A stretch of DNA of 64,000 bases from an uncultured Chryseobacterium sp. (GCA_913778085.1 CAJYXJ010000065.1:62001-126000); one strand, 5' to 3'; counted from the first letter of the stretch, positions 16,237 through 26,849 are shown. Made by a program: numbers and translations. Notes: generated from the letters alone by a model not told the origin.

Positions 16237-17046
16237 ATGAATTTTAAGAAATATCTTGTAGTTGGTGCGTTAGGCTTGGCAGTATTCTCCTGTGCGCCCC
16301 GACAGGAAATTACCTACATGAAAGATATTGAGAATATCGTCCTTGACAACTCAATTAAAAACAGCAGAATTACTTTCCAGCCGGGCGATCAATTGATTAT
16401 TACGGTTACGGCAAAGGATATGGATGTGGTTAAACCTTTCAATCAGTCATATTCATCAAGTACAACTACAACACAGTATACAGTTCCCAGTTCAAACAGT
16501 CTTCCTCAGCAGGTTCCTGTTTCAGGATCTACTTATATTGTAGATACTGATGGTAATATTACTTTCCCACAAATTGGAATAGTAAGTACCAAAGGTGAGA
16601 ATGTTGAAACTCTGCGTTCAAAGCTGGTTGATCTTATTTCTGCTTATGTAAAAAATCCGGTTGTCGATTTAAAACTGATCAATTTTAAAATTTCAGTATT
16701 AGGAGAGGTGAATAAGCCCGGTCAATATGTCATTCCTGACGGAGGAACCACTTTACTGGGAGCATTGGGGCTTGCAGGAGATGCGACGCCATTTGGGATC
16801 AGAACAAATGTGTTGGTTGTCAGAAATGTTGATGGGCAAATTACTAAAGAAAGAGTGGATTTAACAAGTGCTCAGTTTATCAATTCCCCTTATTATTATC
16901 TGAAACAGAACGATGTCATTTACGTTCAGCCGAATGCCAACAGGGAAAAATCGGCAAGAGTGGACCCTAATACAGGATTGTATATTTCTGTGGCATCAGT
17001 AATTGCTTCATTAGTCATTGGAGTTTTAGCATTGACAAAAAATTAA
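16237..17046 (+). CDS. Wza-type polysaccharide export lipoprotein
   Basis: An outer-membrane lipoprotein of 269 residues, counted from the ATG at 16237. The lipobox is AVFSC, with Cys19 as the lipid site. A Poly_export domain (QPGDQLIITVTAKD, about residues 45-150) is followed by an SLBB domain (VLGEVNKPGQYVIPDGGTT, about 155-220). A C-terminal hydrophobic helix (ISVASVIASLVIGVLAL) would cross the outer membrane as in Wza. The frame is open to a GTG at 16216, but that triplet is part of a -7 box and the ATG gives a better signal peptide. It is followed after 27 bases by the Wzc kinase. It is the only Wza-type gene in the window. Confidence 0.92.
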   Translation: MNFKKYLVVGALGLAVFSCAPRQEITYMKDIENIVLDNSIKNSRITFQPGDQLIITVTAKDMDVVKPFNQSYSSSTTTTQYTVPSSNSLPQQVPVSGSTYIVDTDGNITFPQIGIVSTKGENVETLRSKLVDLISAYVKNPVVDLKLINFKISVLGEVNKPGQYVIPDGGTTLLGALGLAGDATPFGIRTNVLVVRNVDGQITKERVDLTSAQFINSPYYYLKQNDVIYVQPNANREKSARVDPNTGLYISVASVIASLVIGVLALTKN

Positions 17047-17073
17047 TATTTAACCAGTTACACCAAATCAATA

Positions 17074-19446
17074 GTGGATTACAACAGAAATCAGGAAGAA
17101 TTTCAGGGAGAAGATCTTAACGTCAGAGAAATCATAAAACCTTATCTTTATCGTTGGTATTGGTTTATAATTGGTGGCATCACTGCCATTGTTGTTGCAT
17201 GGTTTTTTTTAAGATATAGTATACCCGTTTACAGTACTGAATCGACCTTATTAATTAAAGAAGTTAAAAAATCAACATCTGGTCAGCCGGAGATGTCCGT
17301 TATTTCAGAGCTTGGTGGAATTGGAGGGATGGGAACCAATTCGGTTGACAATGAAATAGAGATCTTAAAGTCGAAAAAACTGATGCTTTCTGTGGTAAGA
17401 GAGCTGTCATTAGAAACCAATGTTTATTCTAAAGGAAAATTAAAAGAAACTGAGCTTTATAAAGACGGTACTCCTTTCTTTGTGAGAGTGATCAGTGAGA
17501 AAAATAAGGGTGTTTACCCTTCTAAAGAGGTTACTGCAAAAATTACCGGCGGTACTGTGCTGCTTGAATCCGAGAGTTTTAAAAAGCCAATTTATACTCC
17601 TTTTAACAAGGCAGTATCATTGCCGTTTGGTGTGGTCATTTTACAGAAAAATCCGGCATACAAGGCCAAACAGGAAGATATTTACAGGCTTCAGTTTATG
17701 TCTGCTATGGACAGAACAAGATCTTATCTTTCCAAATTAAATGTAAGTCTGGTACAGAAAGAAGCGACCGTATTGAAAATTGCCATAACCAATCCTGTTC
17801 CGGAAAAATCTGAAGATATTTTAAATCGTTTAGCTGTAAATTATAACAGGGAAGCCAATCTGGATAAAAATTCGGAGGCACAGAAAACGGCAAACTTTAT
17901 TGATGAAAGAATTACTTTGATCAGTAAGGAGCTGGGAGATGTAGAATCCCAGAAACAAAGTTTTAAGGTACAGAACAATATAGCCGATATTCAGACCGAA
18001 GCGGAACTTTCTTTAAAAACGGCTGCTTCAGGAAGAGAAAAGCAGATTGAAAATGAATCGCAGCTTGAATTGGTGAATAGTTTGTTAAACTCAATTAGCA
18101 GGCAGGGAAACTATCAGGTTTTACCTTTAAATGTAGGGCTTTCAGATGCTGATACTTCATCCGATATCGGAAATTATAATCAGCTGGTTATTGAAAGGAA
18201 CCGTTTGCTGGAAAATTCAACGACCGCAAACCCAATTGTTCAGGACATCACTTCGCAAATCAACAGTATGCGAAGTTCAATTGTCCAGAGCTTACAGAAA
18301 AGCAGATCGGCACTTCAAATTTCAAGAAATAATATTTTGGACGAACAGAACCGTTTGTCAGGAAGAATTTCAAAGATTCCTGTTCAGGAAAAATTATTCA
18401 GAAGTATTGAAAGACAACAAAATATAAAGGAACAGCTTTATTTATTATTATTACAGAAAAGAGAAGAAGCAGCGATATCATTAGCAATTGCTGCTCCAAA
18501 AGCAAGGATTGTAGATGATGCGCTGACAAATCCCACTCCTGTATCCCCTAAACGGATGATTATCTATTTGGCAGCATTAATTATAGGCTTGTTGATTCCT
18601 TTTGGAATCATTTATCTGGCAGAATTATTTAATAATAAGATTAAATCAAAAAATGATCTTGAAAAGCTAGCAAAGGGAGTTACCGTTATTGGTGAATTAC
18701 CTTCTCTGGAAAAAGGAGAACAGGAAATTGTGCAGGTTAATGATTTGTCGCCTTTGGCCGAATCATTCAGAATATTGATCACCAATATTAATTTTATGTT
18801 GCCGAAGGGAAAAAAGGGCAATGTGATTTTTGTGACCTCTACTGTAAAAGGCGAAGGGAAGACCTTTACCTCAGTAAACCTGGCATTAACCCTCGCGACT
18901 CCACGTAAAAAAGTGATTATTATCGGTTCTGATATACGGAATCCGCAATTGCAGCGATATAATGAGAGCAGAAGAGGGCTTATCGGCTTATCTGAGTTTA
19001 TGTATGATAGCGAAATGAAAGCCGGTGAAATTATTCATCCGACCTCATTCAATCCACATTGTGATGTGATTTATTCAGGCGCCATCACTCCCAACCCTAC
19101 GGAATTATTATCCAACGGAAGATATAATGAGCTCATAGAAAGTTTAAAAGCCGATTATGATTATATTCTTTTAGATACTGCACCACTAATGCTGGTTACC
19201 GATTCCTTCCTTATTGCCGATGTTGCAGACGTAACTGTTTATGTAACACGTTCCGGCTATACCGAAAAAGAACTGGTTTCTTTTATCAATAAGCAAATTA
19301 AAGATAAAAAAATTAAGAATGTGGGCTTGGTACTCAATGATGTGGATAAGATGAATAGTGGCTATGGATACGGCTATAAATATGGCTACGGCTATTCAGC
19401 TGAAGCACATCAGCCGTTCTGGAAAAAACTGTTCGGAAAATTTTAA
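17074..19446 (+). CDS. Wzc-like polysaccharide copolymerase and tyrosine autokinase, copy 1
   Basis: An inner-membrane protein of 790 residues with a GTG start at 17074. Wzz domain: helix at about 30-50, periplasmic coiled-coil region, second helix at about 490-512 ([22 protein letters not shown]). The cytoplasmic BY-kinase has Walker A VKGEGKTF (Lys596), Walker A' [10 protein letters not shown] and Walker [10 protein letters not shown]. The C-terminal tyrosine cluster has six Tyr between 764 and 774, the autophosphorylation tail. With Wza it controls chain length and export. A second homologue lies at 39159. No dedicated Wzb/CpsB phosphatase is near. Confidence 0.95.
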   Translation: MDYNRNQEEFQGEDLNVREIIKPYLYRWYWFIIGGITAIVVAWFFLRYSIPVYSTESTLLIKEVKKSTSGQPEMSVISELGGIGGMGTNSVDNEIEILKSKKLMLSVVRELSLETNVYSKGKLKETELYKDGTPFFVRVISEKNKGVYPSKEVTAKITGGTVLLESESFKKPIYTPFNKAVSLPFGVVILQKNPAYKAKQEDIYRLQFMSAMDRTRSYLSKLNVSLVQKEATVLKIAITNPVPEKSEDILNRLAVNYNREANLDKNSEAQKTANFIDERITLISKELGDVESQKQSFKVQNNIADIQTEAELSLKTAASGREKQIENESQLELVNSLLNSISRQGNYQVLPLNVGLSDADTSSDIGNYNQLVIERNRLLENSTTANPIVQDITSQINSMRSSIVQSLQKSRSALQISRNNILDEQNRLSGRISKIPVQEKLFRSIERQQNIKEQLYLLLLQKREEAAISLAIAAPKARIVDDALTNPTPVSPKRMIIYLAALIIGLLIPFGIIYLAELFNNKIKSKNDLEKLAKGVTVIGELPSLEKGEQEIVQVNDLSPLAESFRILITNINFMLPKGKKGNVIFVTSTVKGEGKTFTSVNLALTLATPRKKVIIIGSDIRNPQLQRYNESRRGLIGLSEFMYDSEMKAGEIIHPTSFNPHCDVIYSGAITPNPTELLSNGRYNELIESLKADYDYILLDTAPLMLVTDSFLIADVADVTVYVTRSGYTEKELVSFINKQIKDKKIKNVGLVLNDVDKMNSGYGYGYKYGYGYSAEAHQPFWKKLFGKF

Positions 19447-19488
19447 GTACTTTTAATTTCTGCTTAAACATCAAGATGAATAAAAATA

Positions 19489-20793
19489 ATGAATAGTAAA
19501 CACAAAATTGCAGTAATTGGCTTAGGATATGTGGGGTTACCATTAGCCAGGCTTTTTGCAACTCAATATTCGGTTGTGGGCTTTGATATTAATCAAAAAA
19601 GAATTGAAGACCTACAGAGAGGTATGGATACGACTTTTGAGGTAGAAAACACCATACTTCAATCTGTTCTTTCAGAGGATAATCCGTTTTTAACAGAAAG
19701 CAGGAACGGATTATTTTGTTCAGCATTGATAGATGATATTAGTCGAGCCAATGTTTATATTATAACGGTTCCGACGCCTGTAGATAAGCATAACAGACCC
19801 GATTTGACTCCTTTGTACAGATCAAGCGAAACTGTAGCAAAAGTTCTGAAAAAAGGGGATGTTGTCATTTACGAATCGACAGTTTATCCTGGAGTTACCG
19901 AAGAAGAATGTGTTCCTGTCTTAGAAAAAATATCAGGTTTAAAATTTAATGAAGATTTTTTTGTAGGCTATTCACCTGAAAGAATTAATCCGGGAGACAA
20001 AGAACATACGGTTGATAAAATATTGAAGGTGACTTCCGGTTCTACTCCTGAAACAGGAAAGATGGTAGACGATTTATACAGATCGGTGATCACTGCAGGA
20101 ACTCATTTGGCACCCACTATAAAAGTTGCCGAAGCATCCAAGGTGATTGAAAATTCTCAGAGGGATCTGAATATCGCTTTTATGAATGAGCTTGCCAAGA
20201 TCTTTTCTTTGATGGATATCGATACCCATGATGTGTTGGAAGCAGCCGGTACAAAATGGAATTTCCTGAAATTTAAGCCAGGTTTGGTTGGCGGTCACTG
20301 TATTGGAGTTGATCCTTTCTATTTAGCTCAAAAGGCACAGGAAATAGGCTATTATTCCGAATTGATTTTGGCAGCACGGAGATTGAATGATTCAATGGGC
20401 GCTTTTGTGGCATCACAGGTGGTTAAGCTGATGATTAAGAATGATATCAGGGTAAAAGGAGCGAGAATTTTGAATTTAGGAATTACATTCAAAGAGAACT
20501 GTCCGGATATCAGAAACTCGAAAGCCATTGATGTGATTACGAATTTACAAGAATATGGTGCAGAAGTAACTACTTTCGATCCGTGGGCAGACGCAGACGA
20601 AGTAAAAAATGAATATAATATCAATTGCCTTTCGGAACTTCCGGAAAATGATAAAAGCTTTGATGCGATAATTCTTACTGTAGCACATCAGGAATTCCTA
20701 AATCTTAATCTAGATAAAATGATTAATGAAAAAGGGGTGATTTATGATGTGAAGGGGGTATTTTCAAAAGAAAACGTAGATCAAAGGCTATAA
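19489..20793 (+). CDS. Nucleotide sugar dehydrogenase (WbpO/TviB type)
   Basis: This 434-residue enzyme oxidises C6 of a UDP-N-acetylhexosamine to the uronic acid in two steps, using NAD. NAD fold: IAVIGLGYVGLPLA (about residues 8-21). Middle signatures are VPTPVDKHNRPDL and YSPERINPGDKEHT. The catalytic cysteine lies in GGHCIGVDPFYL (Cys271). The C-terminal UDP-binding domain starts near NLGITFKENCPDIRNSK. The 'PERINPGD' phrase points to the TviB/WbpO branch (UDP-GlcNAc or UDP-GalNAc to uronate) rather than UDP-glucose dehydrogenase. The exact sugar is not decided by sequence. Confidence 0.92.
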   Translation: MNSKHKIAVIGLGYVGLPLARLFATQYSVVGFDINQKRIEDLQRGMDTTFEVENTILQSVLSEDNPFLTESRNGLFCSALIDDISRANVYIITVPTPVDKHNRPDLTPLYRSSETVAKVLKKGDVVIYESTVYPGVTEEECVPVLEKISGLKFNEDFFVGYSPERINPGDKEHTVDKILKVTSGSTPETGKMVDDLYRSVITAGTHLAPTIKVAEASKVIENSQRDLNIAFMNELAKIFSLMDIDTHDVLEAAGTKWNFLKFKPGLVGGHCIGVDPFYLAQKAQEIGYYSELILAARRLNDSMGAFVASQVVKLMIKNDIRVKGARILNLGITFKENCPDIRNSKAIDVITNLQEYGAEVTTFDPWADADEVKNEYNINCLSELPENDKSFDAIILTVAHQEFLNLNLDKMINEKGVIYDVKGVFSKENVDQRL

Positions 20794-20844
20794 AAATAAT
20801 TTCTGTAAAAACCTTAGCGGATTTGCAGATTAAACTAGAGTAAA

Positions 20845-21189
20845 ATGTTGGAACACGATGTAAGACCCTGGGGAGAATACTGGGTTTTAGAAGATGCTGA
20901 AACTCACAAGGTAAAGAGAATTCTGGTTAATCCAGGAGGAAGGCTTTCGTTACAGTATCATCATTACAGAGCTGAAGTCTGGACTATAATTTCAGGGGTG
21001 GGAACGATCACCATTAATGATGAAATTAAAGATTACGGAATAGGAGAAGTTGCACAAATCCCGTTGGGAGCACATCACCGTATGGAAAACAAAACGAGTG
21101 ATCCGGTGATTTTTATAGAAGTACAATATGGGACTTACTTCGGTGAGGACGATATCGTAAGAATAGAAGATGATTACAACAGAGCATGA
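20845..21189 (+). CDS. Cupin protein like the C-terminal half of type II mannose-6-phosphate isomerase
   Basis: This 114-residue single-cupin protein starts RPWGEYWVLED, with KRILVNPGGRLSLQYHHYRAE and PLGAHHRMEN as metal-site motifs. It corresponds to the isomerase domain that ends bifunctional ManC/AlgA proteins. Here it is a separate gene placed before, and overlapping by four bases (ATGA), the guanylyltransferase. It probably converts fructose-6-phosphate to mannose-6-phosphate for GDP-mannose. A phosphomannomutase would still be needed and is not in the window. Confidence 0.85.
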   Translation: MLEHDVRPWGEYWVLEDAETHKVKRILVNPGGRLSLQYHHYRAEVWTIISGVGTITINDEIKDYGIGEVAQIPLGAHHRMENKTSDPVIFIEVQYGTYFGEDDIVRIEDDYNRA

Positions 21190-22169
21190 AAATATATAAT
21201 GTCATTTTATCGGGAGGAGTTGGAAGCAGGCTTTGGCCGCTTTCACGCAAGCAACACCCGAAACAGTTTCTGAAATTATTTTCGGGCAAAGCCTTATTCG
21301 AATTAACGGCAGAACGGAATCAGAAGGTCGTGGATCAGATCATGGTGGTGGGTAATACGGACCATATCGAATGGAGTAAACAACTGTTAAGTGATATTTC
21401 TATTCCAAAGACTTTTATTACCGAAACGGCTGCACGAAATACAGCGGCGGCCATTGCTTTTGCAGCGTTGGCAGTGGATCCGGATGATATTTTGATTATC
21501 ACACCGTCTGATCACCTTATCCAGAACCAGGAGGCTTATGAAAAAGCAATAAAGGAAGCGATTGAGTTAGCTAAGAAAGATTTTTTGGTTACTTTCGGTG
21601 TTGTGCCTTCAAAACCGGAAACCGGCTATGGCTATATTGAATATGAAGGTAAGGATGTTCTTTCATTCAGAGAAAAACCCAATACGGAAACGGCTCAGGA
21701 ATTTTTAGAAAGGGGTACTTTTCTCTGGAATTCAGGGATGTTCTGTTTTAAAGCAGGCGTCCTTTTAGAGGAATTAAAAAATTATCAGTCTGAAGTATTT
21801 GAAAAATGTAATTATGCATGGCAGATCTCCGAAAATCATTGTTTAAATATTGATGCTTCCCTTAAAATCCCTTCCATAAGCATTGACTACGCTGTAATGG
21901 AAAGGTCAAAAAAGATAAAAGTAGTTCCTGCCCATTTCAGATGGAATGATTTGGGATCTTTTGAATCTTTATATGATTATTTGCGTTCGACAGGCCATCC
22001 TGTTGATGAAAATGGGAATATGTTAATTGGAACGGGAATATTTACCGCTTTTGTAGGACTTAGAAACTCTATTTTGGTTTATACTCCGGATGCCTTATTA
22101 ATCCTTCACAAAGAAAAATCACAGGATGTGAAAAAAGTTTATAATTTATTACCTGATGAATTTAAGTAA
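21186..22169 (+). CDS. Mannose-1-phosphate guanylyltransferase (single-domain)
   Basis: This 327-residue nucleotidyltransferase has the pyrophosphorylase signature GGVGSRLWPLSR near the N-terminus followed by PKQFLKLF. Other motifs are ETAARNTAAAIAFAA, ITPSDHLI, FREKPN and WNSGMFCFK. It makes GDP-mannose from mannose-1-phosphate and GTP. The usual C-terminal isomerase domain is missing and is supplied by the overlapping upstream gene 20845. After it the base composition falls sharply in GC. Confidence 0.92.
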   Translation: MKIYNVILSGGVGSRLWPLSRKQHPKQFLKLFSGKALFELTAERNQKVVDQIMVVGNTDHIEWSKQLLSDISIPKTFITETAARNTAAAIAFAALAVDPDDILIITPSDHLIQNQEAYEKAIKEAIELAKKDFLVTFGVVPSKPETGYGYIEYEGKDVLSFREKPNTETAQEFLERGTFLWNSGMFCFKAGVLLEELKNYQSEVFEKCNYAWQISENHCLNIDASLKIPSISIDYAVMERSKKIKVVPAHFRWNDLGSFESLYDYLRSTGHPVDENGNMLIGTGIFTAFVGLRNSILVYTPDALLILHKEKSQDVKKVYNLLPDEFK

Positions 22170-22198
22170 ATTATTTATTTTAACTTTATAATTAGGAT

Positions 22199-23293
22199 AT
22201 GAAAGTTATTCATGTGGTATGTAATCCAAGTACGGGAGTTTTAAGTCTTATAACATCTTTAGTTGCCGAACAATCTAAAAGTAAAGATGTAAAATTTTCA
22301 TTAATGGTGATTTATGATAAAACCATAAATATTAATGAAGTAGACAGTAGTTTTGTTAATTTCGATGTTAAAAAAATTTATAGTCCTTTAAAAATAAATA
22401 CAATATTTTATTTTGTGTTTTACATTTTATCAAGATTTTTTACTTTTTTTAATCAAAAAAATACATTTTATCATTTTCATAATGCTCAGATGAGCGCAGC
22501 TTTTTTAAATAAAAAGAACCAAAATAATTCTTTAATAACAATTCATGGATTTCCGGCTTATGATAGTTTTATGAATAATAAAAAGAGTATTGTCAGGAAA
22601 TTACATTTTTTATTCTTTAAAAGAATACTTTTAGAAAGACTGATTGTAAGTAGTGTAGACTATTTATCATTAGAAAAAATTAAAAAATGTTTTGGTATAG
22701 ATTTAACAAATAGTTTTATAGTACCCAATTGTTGTAATCTAAATTTACCAACAGTGAGCTCTAATGAAATGCGGAACATAATTAAATTTGTTTTTATTGG
22801 TGCTATTGATGAAAATAAAGGAATATCAAAGATCGTCGATGTTTTTAATCAATTAGGCGAAAACTACGAACTATACATATTTGGTTCAGGAGAACAGCTA
22901 TATTCATTGATTGATAATAACGTTGATAATAAGAAGATATTTTTTTTCGGGAATGTACAACGTTCTGAAGTTTTAAAACTATTACCGTTATTTGATGTTT
23001 ATATATCATTTAGCCATACAGAGGGTTTTAGTATGAGCTTTATAGAAGCATTAGCATCTGGATTATCTGTTATTACAACTGATTGGGGGGATGTGAGAAA
23101 TTATATTGATAATAATGGATATGTAATAAATAGAAATGAGGAAGACCTTAAAAGGCATATTCTTAAATTTTTTGAGAATGATAGAGATATTCTTAACGAA
23201 ATGAAAGGTGAAAGTATAAAGATATTTCAGCAAAATCTAAGTCCTTTAATAGTATCGGAACAATATCAGGTAATTTATGAAAAAAGCAAGTAA
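22199..23293 (+). CDS. Glycosyltransferase, GT4-like
   Basis: This 364-residue GT-B fold protein has KVIHVVCNPSTGVLSL at the N-terminus and the C-terminal donor-site motif EGFSMSFIEALASG (the E-x7-E of retaining GT4 enzymes). FVFIGAIDENKGI is the start of the second domain. It should transfer one sugar of the repeat unit at the cytosolic face. It is very AT-rich with many AAA, ATA and TTA codons, unlike the preceding genes, and overlaps the next transferase by 17 bases. Donor and acceptor are unknown. Confidence 0.85.
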   Translation: MKVIHVVCNPSTGVLSLITSLVAEQSKSKDVKFSLMVIYDKTININEVDSSFVNFDVKKIYSPLKINTIFYFVFYILSRFFTFFNQKNTFYHFHNAQMSAAFLNKKNQNNSLITIHGFPAYDSFMNNKKSIVRKLHFLFFKRILLERLIVSSVDYLSLEKIKKCFGIDLTNSFIVPNCCNLNLPTVSSNEMRNIIKFVFIGAIDENKGISKIVDVFNQLGENYELYIFGSGEQLYSLIDNNVDNKKIFFFGNVQRSEVLKLLPLFDVYISFSHTEGFSMSFIEALASGLSVITTDWGDVRNYIDNNGYVINRNEEDLKRHILKFFENDRDILNEMKGESIKIFQQNLSPLIVSEQYQVIYEKSK

Positions 23294-24476
23294 ATATATA
23301 GTCGTTCATTCAGGGGCACGGGATTATTATTTTTTAGCAAAAGCTTTATATGATAAAAATAAATTACAAACCCTTATTACTGATTTTGCCCTTTCTATTG
23401 CGGGTAGCAATATTGCAAGATTTAGAATTCCATTACCAAAAAAATATTTTGTTCATTTTCCTTTTTATTTCTTTTTAACTAAAATATTTCGATTAGACTC
23501 TGATGAGTTTTTCAAAAAAAAATATTTAAAAACAATTTTAAAATATTCATCAAAAAAAAATGCTGTAATAGTGTTTAGTTATTATGCGAAAGGTATAGTG
23601 AATATTTTAAAGAAAAATAATTATGATACAATTGTATTTCAAATACATCCAGAAACTCTTTATGTAAAAGAACGATTACAATATGCAAATGAATGTTTGA
23701 AAAAATTTGAGAATATTCATTTTGATGATATTGTAGATAATGAACTTGAAACATTGACTGATGGTGAAGATATGAGATATGATTTCTCAAGTGTTGATAA
23801 TATTATATGTGCATCATCGGAAACTAAAAAATCTCTTTTGTTTGCAGGATATACTGGTAATATTTATGTCTTACCTTATTATTCAAAGTTTCAAATTAAA
23901 AATAAAGATGATATTTATAGAAAGAAAGTTGAAAACTTTGAAACCACGTCTAAAATAAATATCATATATGTGGGAACAATTTCAATCAGAAAAGGTATTT
24001 TACATCTTATAGACAGACTAATTAGTACAGGATTTGGTAATTGTATATTGCATATTTGTACGAGACATAATCTAAACTTATCTATTTTGAATGAATATGT
24101 TAATGATGGTCGAATTGTTATACACCTTAATAAAAATGATGAAGAAGTTCAAGAGTTGATTATTAATTCTCATTATTTAATTCTACCATCGTTTGTTGAG
24201 GGGTTCGGACTATCTTTAATTGAAGCTATTTCATTAGTTACTCCTATAATAGCTACAGATAATACTTCCTTAACAGATATTTCGAAAATTGCAAATGTTG
24301 GATTTTTATGTAATGATGTTTACCAGATTGCAAATTTAATTACTTCAAGTGATTTATCTGATTTTGAAAGCTATGTTGGTATGTTAGACAATTGTTTATT
24401 GGTTAGTAATAATATGAATGAAGAGGAATATGTTCATTCAATTGATTCGATTTTAGAATCAATTGAAAATAAATAG
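23277..24476 (+). CDS. Glycosyltransferase, GT4-like
   Basis: This 399-residue protein has a GT4 C-terminal half: INIIYVGTISIRKGILHLI, then FVEGFGLSLIEAISL (E-x7-E) and PIIATDNTSL. The N-terminal half is divergent. It lies within the AT-rich block and overlaps genes on both sides (17 and 14 bases), so it is part of one tightly packed unit. It probably adds a sugar to the set 1 repeat unit; specificity cannot be read. Confidence 0.85.
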   Translation: MKKASKYIVVHSGARDYYFLAKALYDKNKLQTLITDFALSIAGSNIARFRIPLPKKYFVHFPFYFFLTKIFRLDSDEFFKKKYLKTILKYSSKKNAVIVFSYYAKGIVNILKKNNYDTIVFQIHPETLYVKERLQYANECLKKFENIHFDDIVDNELETLTDGEDMRYDFSSVDNIICASSETKKSLLFAGYTGNIYVLPYYSKFQIKNKDDIYRKKVENFETTSKINIIYVGTISIRKGILHLIDRLISTGFGNCILHICTRHNLNLSILNEYVNDGRIVIHLNKNDEEVQELIINSHYLILPSFVEGFGLSLIEAISLVTPIIATDNTSLTDISKIANVGFLCNDVYQIANLITSSDLSDFESYVGMLDNCLLVSNNMNEEEYVHSIDSILESIENK

Positions 24477-25596
24477 TGTGCTTATGAATTTAAAAAAACT
24501 TAATATATCTCTCTTCAAAAAAAATATACATATTTTTTTATCCTATTTTACTGAGACTCTCCTAATTCAGATTACTCAGTTAATCCTAACAATATTTTCA
24601 TTTAAGTATTTGTCGAATGAGCTGTTTTATTCGATAGGAATAATCCAAATTATTCAGTCATTAGGAATAATTTATTACGATTCAGGTGTTTATACAATAG
24701 TAAAATCTGCAGAATATAAAGCTCCAAGATTAAGGAATTATTGGTTGTCGATATCCCTATATAGATTTTTATTTTTTTACAGTATAATTATTCTTATTTC
24801 AGTATTAAACTTCTTATTAGATTTATATCATGTAAATAGATATTATTATATACTTATACCTTATATAGGTATCACATTTTGGGCTGGTTATATTACAACA
24901 ATTATAGAATCAGATGGATTGCTTTCAAAAATTTCTTATATAAGATCTGTCTTAACCTCAGTTCTCTCAATCGTCTCAGCTGTATTAATTTTTTATTTTA
25001 GACTTGACTTTTTTTACATTCTACAGCTATATATGATACAGATAGCTTCTATTCTTTGTATTATAATACTTTTTAAGTTGGATTTCAGTCTCAAAAAGTT
25101 TAAGCGTAATGACCTCGTTTTTTTAAATAATAAAATTAGTTTTACAAGAAATAATATTTGGATGAGTTTTTTGGTAGAAAACTTTTTTCTAATTATAAAT
25201 TATATAACAAATCAAAGTACATCTTCTGTTGCTACATTTTTTAAATTAGACAAGTACCTCAAAGTATTTTTTGGGTTTTTAATAGGGTTCTATCAGCGAA
25301 CTTTTTTCTATATCCAATTGCAGCAAAAAATCACTTATTCACTGAAGAAAGGTGTGTTTATATTTGCTTTAATTAGTGTATTTGGGCTTGTCCCATTGTG
25401 GTTCGTTTTGTCAAACCTACATCACTTTAATTTTTTTCTGTATTTAAAGTTGGCAATTTTCTATAGTGCTATATATTGTTTAATTTTTTTAAGCTTTATG
25501 AATACTATTTCTAAAAATAAGAAAACAAAATTTATCATTAATTTATCATTACTTTTTGTACTAATTTTTTATTTATTAATTACTTTTAAAAATTAG
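24463..25596 (+). CDS. Polytopic membrane protein, probable Wzx-type flippase
   Basis: This 377-residue protein is almost all hydrophobic helices (about ten to twelve), with a cluster of Lys around residues 205-212. Placed between glycosyltransferases and the polymerase, it is the only candidate in set 1 for the repeat-unit flippase. It is short for Wzx (usually 400-480), and no motif proves the family. Start: ATG at 24463 overlaps the previous gene by 14 bases; ATG at 24484 (370 residues) is also plausible. It is extremely AT-rich. Confidence 0.65.
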   Translation: MKINSVLMNLKKLNISLFKKNIHIFLSYFTETLLIQITQLILTIFSFKYLSNELFYSIGIIQIIQSLGIIYYDSGVYTIVKSAEYKAPRLRNYWLSISLYRFLFFYSIIILISVLNFLLDLYHVNRYYYILIPYIGITFWAGYITTIIESDGLLSKISYIRSVLTSVLSIVSAVLIFYFRLDFFYILQLYMIQIASILCIIILFKLDFSLKKFKRNDLVFLNNKISFTRNNIWMSFLVENFFLIINYITNQSTSSVATFFKLDKYLKVFFGFLIGFYQRTFFYIQLQQKITYSLKKGVFIFALISVFGLVPLWFVLSNLHHFNFFLYLKLAIFYSAIYCLIFLSFMNTISKNKKTKFIINLSLLFVLIFYLLITFKN

Positions 25597-25598
25597 AT

Positions 25599-26849
25599 AT
25601 GAACAGCAAGCATTTCATTGTAATTCTAAGTTTAATATTTGGAATATATATTATTAAAGCTCCCGAGCTTAGAATTCTCATGTTTGTGATATTAAATATT
25701 ATATTTATATCTAAATATGATTATTTGATTATCTTTTTTGTTACTACTGCACTTCTGCCCTATAATGCTGAAGATGTAAATGAAAACTATTACACTTATG
25801 TATCATACTTGGCAATATTATTAAATATTTTATTTAATAAAAAAAGAAAAATTCTATTTGAAAATTTTCTTTTTTATCCATTTTTATTAATAATACCAAT
25901 TATAATAATATTATTTAAAGGTAGTTATCTGTCTCATGCAACCTCTCTATTAACTACAATTTTATCATTAATTTTAATGTCAATTTTATTCATCTCAAAA
26001 AATTTCGATATTGAAAATTTTAAGCTTAAATTATTTTCTTGCTTGGGAATTACTTTATTAATACCCTATTTTTTATACTTATCAAATATTGATAATACTG
26101 TTCTAGTTCTTACGGGATATAAAGGAACTTATGGTAGTGGTTTTGCAAGAATGGGTACAGAAAAGTTAGACGCTACAGCCATTTACTTTCCATGTATTTT
26201 AGTTTTCATATTTCTAATAACAGATAAAAAAATTAAAGGCTGGAAAAAATATGTGTTTTCAGGATTAATTCTAATTCCATGTGTTATGTCATATAGTTTT
26301 GGGTTTTTCTTTACTTTTTTTTTAGTAGCTATTTTTTATTTAATATATAATTATAATATAAAAATCCTTCTTATATATTTATTATTTTCAGTTATTATTG
26401 TTACAAATAAGACAGCAGTAAATTATTATCAAACCTATCAAGAATCTAAAAAGTCACTTGGAGCTTTAGATAGCCGGACTGAAGTTTGGGAGATGAGCAT
26501 TGACGAAATTAAGAAATCACCGATGTGGGGAAGTTATGATTATGAACCTAAGGATATTCCTATTCAATATCAAGAGGAAGGCGACTTCGGATCACATAAT
26601 ATATTACTAGAAATCTGGCGAAGAGCTGGAGTTATTTCTGTATTAATCTTTTTAATTTTTTATTTTATTTTGCCAATTTTAGATAATAAATATTCCTCAT
26701 ATCAATCAACTTTAATCATGGTGGCAACTTTATTTTATTTTCTCATATTACATTTTTACTCAAATAAAGTGGCGCTAATAGCATTGTTATTAATTTTTTA
26801 TAGCAAGAAATTAACTACAATTGGTATACAAAATAATAAGATGTCATAA
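25599..26849 (+). CDS. O-antigen/capsule polymerase, Wzy-like
   Basis: This 416-residue membrane protein has about eleven helices. A longer external loop has the Wzy/ligase-type phrase LDSRTEVWEMSIDEIKKSPM, followed by GSHNILLEIWRRAGVISV. This pattern (Arg in the loop, then H-N-x-x-L-E and a final helix group) is typical of Wzy and O-antigen ligases. Its place between a flippase candidate and glycosyltransferases favours the polymerase of set 1. It is very AT-rich and starts two bases after the preceding stop codon. Confidence 0.82.
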   Translation: MNSKHFIVILSLIFGIYIIKAPELRILMFVILNIIFISKYDYLIIFFVTTALLPYNAEDVNENYYTYVSYLAILLNILFNKKRKILFENFLFYPFLLIIPIIIILFKGSYLSHATSLLTTILSLILMSILFISKNFDIENFKLKLFSCLGITLLIPYFLYLSNIDNTVLVLTGYKGTYGSGFARMGTEKLDATAIYFPCILVFIFLITDKKIKGWKKYVFSGLILIPCVMSYSFGFFFTFFLVAIFYLIYNYNIKILLIYLLFSVIIVTNKTAVNYYQTYQESKKSLGALDSRTEVWEMSIDEIKKSPMWGSYDYEPKDIPIQYQEEGDFGSHNILLEIWRRAGVISVLIFLIFYFILPILDNKYSSYQSTLIMVATLFYFLILHFYSNKVALIALLLIFYSKKLTTIGIQNNKMS

